A program made the translations under genes and the position numbers. DNA of 5,353 bases from an uncultured Collinsella sp. (GTDB lineage: Bacteria; Actinomycetota; Coriobacteriia; Coriobacteriales; Coriobacteriaceae). Below, in pieces: positions 1 to 4,707 of the stretch. The first letter of the stretch is position 1. Each line of letters opens with the position of its first letter. Under the pieces are notes generated by a model. It ran no database searches, was not told the origin of the DNA, and saw only the letters and a program-made list of their open reading frames with translations. Where the stretch lies: the NCBI GenBank assembly GCA_900555765.1, contig USMA01000094.1:1-5353 (forward strand), written 5' to 3'.

Positions 1-39
1 TCCCACAGCAGGCGCGCTAACAAACTGCGCCACGTCCCG
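1..39 (-). tRNA. tRNA-Pro (probable anticodon UGG), 5' half, cut by window edge
   Basis: Read on the minus strand from 39 down to 1, this gives the first half of a tRNA. The acceptor strand is CGGGACG, followed by TG, then a D-arm of GCGC and GCGC around a 9-nt loop. Then come G26, an anticodon-stem strand CCTGC and a loop TGTGGGA. C1, anticodon UGG, G37 and A38 are typical of bacterial tRNA-Pro. The 3' half, needed to confirm pairing (GCAGG, T-arm, CGTCCCG), lies outside the window. Two positions are odd. Base 33 reads G where U is nearly universal, and the D-loop has TTTGTTA in place of the usual GG pair. It could be a variant or decaying gene. Reading it as tRNA-His (GTG) would shift the stem and remove base 26, so Pro is preferred. 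Confidence 0.68.
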
Positions 40-55
40 AAGGTGTTGCGCAGCT

Positions 56-69
56 AAGGTCTAAACCTT
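56..69 (-). other. Small inverted repeat in the tRNA leader
   Basis: AAGGT-CTAA-ACCTT forms a 5-bp stem with a 4-nt loop between the -10 box and the mature tRNA 5' end. It would lie in the part of the precursor removed by RNase P. No U-run follows, so it is not a terminator. It may be a leader structure or chance. Confidence 0.3.
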
Positions 70-90
70 GCGAGTCCCAAAGCGAAGGAA

Positions 91-119
91 ATTATAGGGG
101 AGACTCCCCGCCTGTGCAA
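91..119 (-). promoter_or_regulatory. Sigma-70-type promoter for the tRNA-Pro gene
   Basis: On the minus strand a perfect TATAAT (91-96) lies exactly 17 bp downstream of TTGCAC (114-119), a partial match to TTGACA. The -10 box is about 50 nt upstream of the tRNA 5' end, a normal distance for a leader that RNase P trims. The -35 box starts only 11 nt after the brnQ stop codon, so the tRNA has its own promoter in a very short gap. Confidence 0.72.
97..109. repeat. Perfect inverted repeat within the promoter spacer
   Basis: GGGGAG-A-CTCCCC is a perfect 6-bp inverted repeat with a 1-nt centre, filling most of the spacer between the -35 and -10 boxes. It could be an operator, or a hairpin that helps end brnQ transcripts, since it lies 21 nt past the brnQ stop. 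The bases after it on the minus strand (TATAATTT) are a poor U-tract, so a terminator role is weak. Confidence 0.5.
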
Positions 120-130
120 GCATTGATACC

Positions 131-1489
131 TTAGCTCCTCGAATGTGCAACAAAACGACTATGGAGCAGACCGATCACAAACGCCACCACAGCGACCGGC
201 GCCCACGCGGCTCCAATGTCCGCCAGCGGCAGCGCATCGAACGGCAGCCACGCGCCCGCAAAGAACGCATCGCGGACCGAGGTGATCACGCTCTGCACCG
301 CGACAACGCCGCCGACCCAAACCCACACCTGCGGATGCGCGTCGCAAAAACCGTACACTAGGCCCATAAGCACCAGCACGATGGCAACGGGATACAGGGC
401 ATTGAGCATAGGCACCGAGAACATGAGGATCACGTCGAGGCCCACGTTGGAGAGCACGCACGAAAACGCCGCGAACACAAAGGCGAGAAACGCAAAGGGG
501 CGGCGCATGGCCTCCTCGGAAGCCTCCGCTCCCCCTTCGACCACATACGTCTCGCAGAAGTAGCGCGAGCAGCAGCTGATAAGGCCGATACACACGTTCA
601 TGCAGGCAAGGAAAAAGATCGCAAAGACCACGACCGTGCCGGCAAGACCAAAGTGCATGGAGGCAGAGCGGGGAAGGATGGCAGCGCCGTTGGTGGCATC
701 GGGCATCACGGTGCTAAGCTGAGTACCGGCAAGCGCCAGGCCGCAGTAGATGATGGCCATGAGCACGCCGGCGATCACACCGGAACGCGAAATCTCGAAG
801 GCCACGCGCTTGTCGTCGGTCACACCCAGCTCGTGGATGGTCTCGGCGATGATAATGCCGAAGGCGAGCGACGCGAGCAGGTCCATGGTCTGGTAGCCGG
901 TCAAAAAGCCCTGCACGGCAGCACCGGCATTGTAGGGAGCCTGCGGCGCGGCAGCGGGACCCAACGGTGAGACAACGGCGGCACCCACGACTAGCACGAT
1001 GAGCGCGATAAGCGCGGGGCCCGTAATGCGGCCGAGCACGCGCGTGATGACGCCCGGACGCAGCGTAAGCGCAAACGCGACGACGAAGAACCCGATGGCA
1101 AACACCAGGCGAGCCGTGCCGAGCGAAACACCCTCGGGCAGCAGCGGCACCAGCATCTCGAAGGCCGTAGAGCTTGTGCGCGGAATGGCCAGGCACGGAC
1201 CGATGGCCAGGTAGACCGCCGCAACGAAGAATTCACCAAACCTAGGGTGCACGCGGCCGGCAAGCTCGCGCGCCGTTCCGGCAAGCGCCACGGCGATAAA
1301 GCCCATGACGGGCAGGCCGATGGCGGCAGTCAGAAAGCCGAGCATGGCGACCGGCGTGGCAGAACCTGCCTGCAGCGCCAGCAGCGGCGGAATAATGAGG
1401 TTGCCGGCGCCAAAGAGCATCGAGAACAGGGCGATGCCGACGGTGACGACATGGTCGGAGCGCAGACCGCGCGGGGCGGATGAAGCCAT
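131..1489 (-). CDS. brnQ: Branched-chain amino acid transport carrier, BrnQ/LIVCS family
   Basis: Predicted inner-membrane symporter taking up leucine, isoleucine and valine with Na+ or H+ (family knowledge). The 452-residue product is almost entirely hydrophobic and fits the usual ~12 membrane spans and ~440 residues of the family. Recognisable family stretches are FSMLFGAGNLIIPP (about 22-35), GPCLAIPRTSSTAFE (97-111), GFLTGYQTMDLLASLAFG (194-211) and LYPVAIVLVL (365-374). The start at 1489 is chosen because AAAGGTGG sits 4 nt upstream (1494-1501) and the family N-terminus begins here. The open frame runs back to 1726, but that stretch crosses a terminator and the end of the next gene. A cysteine-rich patch (C297, C300, C306, C307, C312) lies near a predicted membrane segment. 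The neighbours upstream are selenium genes, but a strong terminator separates them, so a functional link is unlikely. Substrate range is inferred from the family only. Confidence 0.93.
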   Translation of the reverse strand: MASSAPRGLRSDHVVTVGIALFSMLFGAGNLIIPPLLALQAGSATPVAMLGFLTAAIGLPVMGFIAVALAGTARELAGRVHPRFGEFFVAAVYLAIGPCLAIPRTSSTAFEMLVPLLPEGVSLGTARLVFAIGFFVVAFALTLRPGVITRVLGRITGPALIALIVLVVGAAVVSPLGPAAAPQAPYNAGAAVQGFLTGYQTMDLLASLAFGIIIAETIHELGVTDDKRVAFEISRSGVIAGVLMAIIYCGLALAGTQLSTVMPDATNGAAILPRSASMHFGLAGTVVVFAIFFLACMNVCIGLISCCSRYFCETYVVEGGAEASEEAMRRPFAFLAFVFAAFSCVLSNVGLDVILMFSVPMLNALYPVAIVLVLMGLVYGFCDAHPQVWVWVGGVVAVQSVITSVRDAFFAGAWLPFDALPLADIGAAWAPVAVVAFVIGLLHSRFVAHSRS

Positions 1490-1493
1490 GGGA

Positions 1494-1501
1494 CCACCTT
1501 T
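1494..1501 (-). promoter_or_regulatory. Ribosome binding site that sets the brnQ start
   Basis: AAAGGTGG on the minus strand, 4 nt before the ATG at 1489. It decides the start against the much longer upstream open frame. Confidence 0.75.
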
Positions 1502-1508
1502 CGGGTCG

Positions 1509-1543
1509 AAACAAAAACGGGACGGGCAAAAACACCCGTCCCG
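1509..1543 (-). terminator. Rho-independent terminator ending the selenium operon
   Basis: On the minus strand CGGGACGGG and CCCGTCCCG form a perfect 9-bp GC-rich stem around an 8-nt loop (TGTTTTTG), followed directly by TTTTTGTTT. It starts 23 nt after the stop codon of the desulfurase gene. There is no T-run on the other side, so it acts only for leftward transcription. It ends just 7 nt before the brnQ ribosome site, so it also lies in or beside the brnQ leader. Confidence 0.92.
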
Positions 1544-1545
1544 CA

Positions 1546-1551
1546 AGTATA
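1546..1551 (-). promoter_or_regulatory. Possible -10 box for brnQ
   Basis: TATACT on the minus strand is the only good -10-like hexamer between the desulfurase stop and brnQ. No convincing -35 lies 16-18 bp upstream (the 17-bp position reads CCTGCT). If used, transcription would start near 1539, inside the first terminator arm, so the brnQ message could form only a shortened stem. Confidence 0.3.
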
Positions 1552-1566
1552 AACGGTCTAGCAGCT

Positions 1567-2706
1567 TTAGCAGGCTAAATCGCACAGAGCATCGATAGCC
1601 GTGTCGACTTCTTCGGTCGTGTTGAAATACCCAAACGAAAAGCGAACAACACCCTGGCGTTCGGTCCCCAGCGCGCGGTGCATGAGCGGAGCGCAATGGG
1701 CGCCGGGACGCGGCGCAATCCCCCACCCTTGCATGAGCGCGTCCGAGATCTCGGCAGAGTCGATATCGCCCACGTTGAGCGGCACAATCGCAGAGCGCGT
1801 CGGCTGGTCAAAGGCACCGTAGAGCTTAATCCCCGGAATCTTGCGCACACCGGCAAGGAAGCGATCAGCGAGCGCACGCTCGTGGGCAGCAATCGCCTCG
1901 ACCCCACCCTGGGCCTCGATAAAGTCGAGACCGGCAGAAAGTCCCGCGATGCCGTGACCGTTGAGCGTGCCCGCCTCAAGCCGCGTGGGCCACTCAAGCG
2001 GCTGCAGAGCATCGAAGCTGTGCACGCCCGTGCCGCCCCTGGCCCACGGGGCCACGTCAATGCCCTCTGCCACGGCCAGGCCGCCGGTGCCTTGAGGTCC
2101 CATGAGCCCCTTGTGGCCGGTAAAGCACACCACGTCGAGCCCCATGGCCTGCATATCGATATGCGCCGTGCCGGCAGACTGCGAAGCATCGACGATCACC
2201 AGCGCGCCGGCCGCATGCGCGATGGCCGCCACGCGTGCAATGTCGACCGCGTTGCCGGTCACATTGGAGGCGTGCGTCACTACCACGGCACGCGTGGCCG
2301 GCGTGACCAACCGCTCGAGCTCGTCATAGTCGAGCACACCGTTCGCGTCGCAGTCCGCATGGTCAACGGTAACACCCTGCTCTGCCGCCAGGCGGTTGAG
2401 CGGACGTAGCACCGAGTTGTGCTCGAGCACCGTTGTGACCACGCGGTCGCCGCGGCGCACCACGCCACAGATGGCGGTGTTGAGCGCCGCGGTGGAATTG
2501 GGCGTAAAACAACCATGGACAGCCCGCGGGCAGCCCAGCAAGCGCGCAAGCTTGGCGCGGCAGCCGTGAATGGTACGCGCCGCGTCGAGCGCACCCGACG
2601 TGGCGCCGCGCCCGGCATTGCCGAGCGAGCACATCGCCTGCGTCACGGCATCGATGACCATCTGCGGCTTGTGCATGGTCGTCGCCGCGTTATCCAGGTA
2701 GATCAT
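1567..2706 (-). CDS. Cysteine desulfurase-like PLP enzyme, EF2568 type (class V aminotransferase fold)
   Basis: Predicted cytosolic PLP enzyme that takes sulfur from cysteine, or selenium from selenocysteine, as an enzyme-bound persulfide/perselenide. The 379-residue product starts with the classic MIYLDNAATT. Visible active-site features are LEHNS with H96, N148 in THASN, D173 and Q176 in VDASQSAG, the PLP lysine K199 in FTGHKG, and the catalytic C338 in RPGAHCAPL near the C-terminus, followed by VRFSFGYFNT. The short RPGxHCAPL motif and the neighbours point to the EF2568 subfamily, which occurs beside selD, yedF and DUF3343 in selenium-dependent hydroxylase loci, rather than to housekeeping IscS or SufS. 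The ATG at 2706 overlaps the stop of the DUF3343 gene (ATGA), so translation is probably coupled. A strong terminator follows. Whether Cys or Sec is the true substrate cannot be told from sequence. Confidence 0.92.
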   Translation of the reverse strand: MIYLDNAATTMHKPQMVIDAVTQAMCSLGNAGRGATSGALDAARTIHGCRAKLARLLGCPRAVHGCFTPNSTAALNTAICGVVRRGDRVVTTVLEHNSVLRPLNRLAAEQGVTVDHADCDANGVLDYDELERLVTPATRAVVVTHASNVTGNAVDIARVAAIAHAAGALVIVDASQSAGTAHIDMQAMGLDVVCFTGHKGLMGPQGTGGLAVAEGIDVAPWARGGTGVHSFDALQPLEWPTRLEAGTLNGHGIAGLSAGLDFIEAQGGVEAIAAHERALADRFLAGVRKIPGIKLYGAFDQPTRSAIVPLNVGDIDSAEISDALMQGWGIAPRPGAHCAPLMHRALGTERQGVVRFSFGYFNTTEEVDTAIDALCDLAC

Positions 2707-2954
2707 CGCACGACCTCCCACATATCAATCACGGTATAGCCCTCGGTAGGAACGCCCGCCGCGGTAAGCTCGCTGCGCAGCAGTTCCTCATCGGCAGGCA
2801 ACGCCTTCCACGCCAGACCGCAGCCGGCAGCGACCTCCCCGGGCACGGGAATCGTTCGCCCGGGAAGGCCGCGCTCGACGCACAGGGACTCACAACCCAT
2901 GGCGGCCGCCGTGGTGGGAAACGTGATGACAAGCGCCGTGCGCTTCTCCCTCAT
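2703..2954 (-). CDS. DUF3343 protein, putative Se/S carrier-like
   Basis: Small cytosolic protein of 83 residues, the normal size for DUF3343. The pattern fits the family: a beta strand TALVITF near the N-terminus, a helix, IPVPGEVAAGCGLAW (35-49) with the conserved cysteine C45, then a C-terminal strand. The fold and the cysteine suggest a role as a thiol carrier between the desulfurase and SelD, but no reaction has been proven for the family as far as I know. Two further cysteines (C21, C25) form a CxxxC in the first helix. The start at 2954 is chosen over the TTG at 2969 because GGAG lies 5 nt upstream of the ATG and the product then begins MREKRTALVITF. It follows yedF by 19 nt and overlaps the desulfurase start by 4 nt, so it sits inside one operon. 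Confidence 0.87.
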   Translation of the reverse strand: MREKRTALVITFPTTAAAMGCESLCVERGLPGRTIPVPGEVAAGCGLAWKALPADEELLRSELTAAGVPTEGYTVIDMWEVVR

Positions 2955-2973
2955 GGCAACTCCAACCAATACG

Positions 2974-3600
2974 CTACGGGCGCACGACGCGCACGGCCTG
3001 CTCCATCTTCTCCACGATCACGTACATGTTGGTGACCTCGCCCACCGCAAGCTGGTCTTTAATGCCATAGTGGTCCAGGCAGGTGCCGCAGGTAAGGATC
3101 TCGACGCCCTGCTCGGCCAGACCCTTCAGGTCGTCGAGCACCGGTGAGCCCTCGACGGTGAGCTTGGCGCCGCCGTTATAGAACAGCATGGTCGAGGGCA
3201 GCTCCTCCTGCTGTGTCACGGCAAAGCTGAAGGCCTTCATGAGCTGGTGGCCCAGCGCGTCGTCGCCGCGGCCCATGCAGTCGGTGTAGACGGAGATGAC
3301 GAGCTTGCCCTTGCCGGCGCTGGCATCACAGAAGGCAGCGCCATCCTGCTCGGGATCGGCCACGGCAACGGCGCCAGAGGTCGCCACGGTCACGTGCCAC
3401 TCGGCGTCAGAAACCTTCTCGACCGAGGCCGTGCAGCCCTTCTCCTGCGCCATCTTGGAGATGTTCTTGACGGCGGTCTCGTTATCGACCGAGGTCACCA
3501 CGGCACCCTCGCCTTCAAGCTGTTTGAGCGCCTTAAGCGTCTTGACGACGGGCAGCGGGCAGGCATCGCCCATGGCATTGACTTCAATCTTGGTAGACAT
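2974..3600 (-). CDS. yedF: Selenium metabolism protein YedF (TusA-like plus DsrE-like domains)
   Basis: Predicted cytosolic sulfur/selenium relay protein of 208 residues. The N-terminal TusA/SirA-like domain (about 1-75) holds the CPLP motif with C14, which in TusA carries persulfide sulfur. A low-complexity linker (about 75-96) leads to a DsrE-like domain (about 97-200). This has ISVYTDCMGRGDDALG, LFYNGGAKL and the cysteine pair CGTCLDHYG (C171, C174), then VGEVTNMY. This domain order matches the selenium-linked YedF family found beside orphan or Sec-type selD. The start at 3600 follows AAAGGA with 6 nt spacing; the frame opens 13 codons earlier but without a ribosome site. It begins 57 nt after selD. 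The role as a selenium donor to SelD is inferred from family and context. C108 in TDCMG is where I recall Thr or Ser in relatives. Confidence 0.92.
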   Translation of the reverse strand: MSTKIEVNAMGDACPLPVVKTLKALKQLEGEGAVVTSVDNETAVKNISKMAQEKGCTASVEKVSDAEWHVTVATSGAVAVADPEQDGAAFCDASAGKGKLVISVYTDCMGRGDDALGHQLMKAFSFAVTQQEELPSTMLFYNGGAKLTVEGSPVLDDLKGLAEQGVEILTCGTCLDHYGIKDQLAVGEVTNMYVIVEKMEQAVRVVRP

Positions 3601-3657
3601 AGTTTTTCCTTTCGAATAAATCGTTTTAGAACGGTACATAGCTCAATAAACGTGTCG

Positions 3658-4707
3658 TTAACGGACAACGTGGACGGCAGGACCGTCCGGCACCGGCTCG
3701 CACACGCGGCCGACGACGGCGGCGATACGTCCTTCGGCATGCAGACGGCACGCAAGCTCATCCGCATCCGCCGCGAGCGCCGCAATAAGCAAACCGCCCG
3801 AAGTCTGCGGATCGTACAGCGCATCCAGCATGCCCGGCTCCAGGTCATCGTCGGCAGCTACACGCGGGCCAAAGAAGTCCTGGTTGCGGTAGGAGCCCGC
3901 GGGGATAATGCCCAGACGCGCCATGTCGAGCACCTGGTCAAAGAGCGGCACCGCCCCCGACGCAAGCTCAATCTGCACGCCCGAGCCCTCGGCCATCTCG
4001 CACGCATGCCCGATCAGACCAAAGCCCGTAATGTCGGTGCAGCCGTGAAGCTCGAGTCCCTCGGCCAGGCGAATCGGCGCCTCGTTGAGGGCGCGCATCG
4101 AGTCAAACATGGCTGCGGCCTCGTCCTGCTCGATAAGCTCGCCCTTAATGGCCGTGGTGATGACGCCCGAGCCGATCGCCTTGGTCAGCAGCAGAACATC
4201 GCCCACGCGTGCGCCACTGTTGGCGAGCATGCGGTCGAGCGCGACAAAGCCACTCACGGACAGGCCGTACTTGGGCTCGTCGTCGTTGATGGTGTGACCG
4301 CCCGCGATGGTGCAGCCCGCCTCGACGCACTTGTCGGCGCCGCCCGCCAGAATCTGACCGGCAACCTCGATGCCCAGACAACTGGGTATGCAGAGCAGGT
4401 TCATGGCATGGCTCGGCCGCCCGCCCATGGCGTAGATGTCCGACAGCGAGTTGGCCGCGGCAATCTGGCCAAATAGAAACGGGTCGTCGACCATCGGCGG
4501 TAAGAAGTCGATGGACTGCACGAGACCCAAGTTATCGCCAACGCGAAAGACGCTCGCATCGTCGGAGGTATCGAACCCCACGAGCAAGTTGTCGTTATGC
4601 ACATTGGGTAAATCGCCCAGGACCTGGGCGAGGGCTCCGGGGGCCAACTTAGCGGCTCAACCGCTCGCGGCAGTCATAGACGTGAGCCTAATCTGATCCT
4701 TATCCAT
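3658..4707 (-). CDS. selD: Selenophosphate synthetase SelD, a selenoprotein with Sec17 encoded by TGA
   Basis: Makes selenophosphate from selenide, ATP and water in the cytosol; this is the selenium donor for selenocysteine, selenouridine and the selenium cofactor of certain molybdenum hydroxylases. The frame from ATG 4707 reads IRLTSMTAASG, then TGA, then AAKLAPGALAQVL. This aligns with the E. coli stretch around C17 and K20, placing Sec at residue 17 and keeping K20. The total of 349 residues matches the usual ~347. Other family marks are SDD (48-50), SIDFLPPMVDDPF (65-77), NSLSDIYAMGG with D90, AGGHTI (135-140), DITGFGLIGH with D225, and DPQTSGGLL (299-307). The start is fixed by AAAGGAGG 5 nt upstream. 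The gene starts inside the last codons of the glycosyltransferase and leads the selenium genes. Without readthrough of TGA only 16 residues would be made, so the host must carry SelA, SelB and tRNA-Sec, not seen here. E. coli C19 is Ala here. Confidence 0.95.
4614..4630 (-). promoter_or_regulatory. Candidate bacterial SECIS hairpin for selD
   Basis: Minus-strand CGCCCAGGTCCTGGGCG is a perfect palindrome. As RNA it folds with a 5- to 6-bp GC stem and an apical loop AGGUCCU or GGUCC. The loop resembles the AGGUCU loop of the E. coli fdhF SECIS, which SelB binds. It begins 29 nt after the first base of the TGA, so the loop lies within the range known for bacterial SECIS elements, though further than in fdhF. 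A weaker 3-bp hairpin nearer the TGA (GGC-CCCCGGA-GCC) has loop G's at the fdhF spacing and cannot be excluded. Confidence 0.6.
4651..4665 (-). other. Inverted repeat with the Sec codon in its loop
   Basis: AGCGG-TTGAG-CCGCT on the minus strand forms a 5-bp stem whose 5-nt loop contains the TGA. It might help ribosome pausing, or it may come from the GC-rich coding sequence by chance. Confidence 0.35.
4657..4659 (-). other. TGA selenocysteine codon (Sec17 of SelD)
   Basis: In-frame TGA at codon 17, counted from the ATG at 4707. It sits exactly at the catalytic Cys/Sec position of the family, with family sequence continuing in the same frame on both sides and K20 three residues on. This is recoding rather than a nonsense mutation. 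Confidence 0.93.

Noticed and set aside
1..39. tRNA-Sec (selC) or tRNA-His in place of tRNA-Pro
   Set aside because: The acceptor and D-arm do not fit the long-arm tRNA-Sec. A His reading would need loss of base 26 and a shifted stem, while C1, TGG, G37 and A38 fit tRNA-Pro.
1490..1726. Extended N-terminus of brnQ
   Set aside because: The extension crosses an intrinsic terminator and the 3' end of the desulfurase gene, has no hydrophobic or family character, and a good ribosome site supports the start at 1489.
1678..2409. Plus-strand open frame (243 codons) opposite the desulfurase gene
   Set aside because: Antisense shadow of a gene with all its active-site motifs intact; no recognisable protein features.
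3601..3657. Possible promoter between selD and yedF
   Set aside because: The gap is AT-richer and holds TTGAGC, but no -10 box lies at a usable distance. It looks like a spacer within the operon.
3247..4476. Long plus-strand open frame (409 codons) opposite selD and yedF
   Set aside because: It lies antisense to two well-recognised genes, shows no family motifs and is rich in Arg, His, Gly and Ala, as expected for a shadow frame in GC-rich DNA.
4657..4659. TGA as a nonsense mutation making selD a pseudogene
   Set aside because: The TGA is exactly at the catalytic Cys/Sec position, both flanks match the family in frame, the start and ribosome site are intact, and the rest of the gene is complete.
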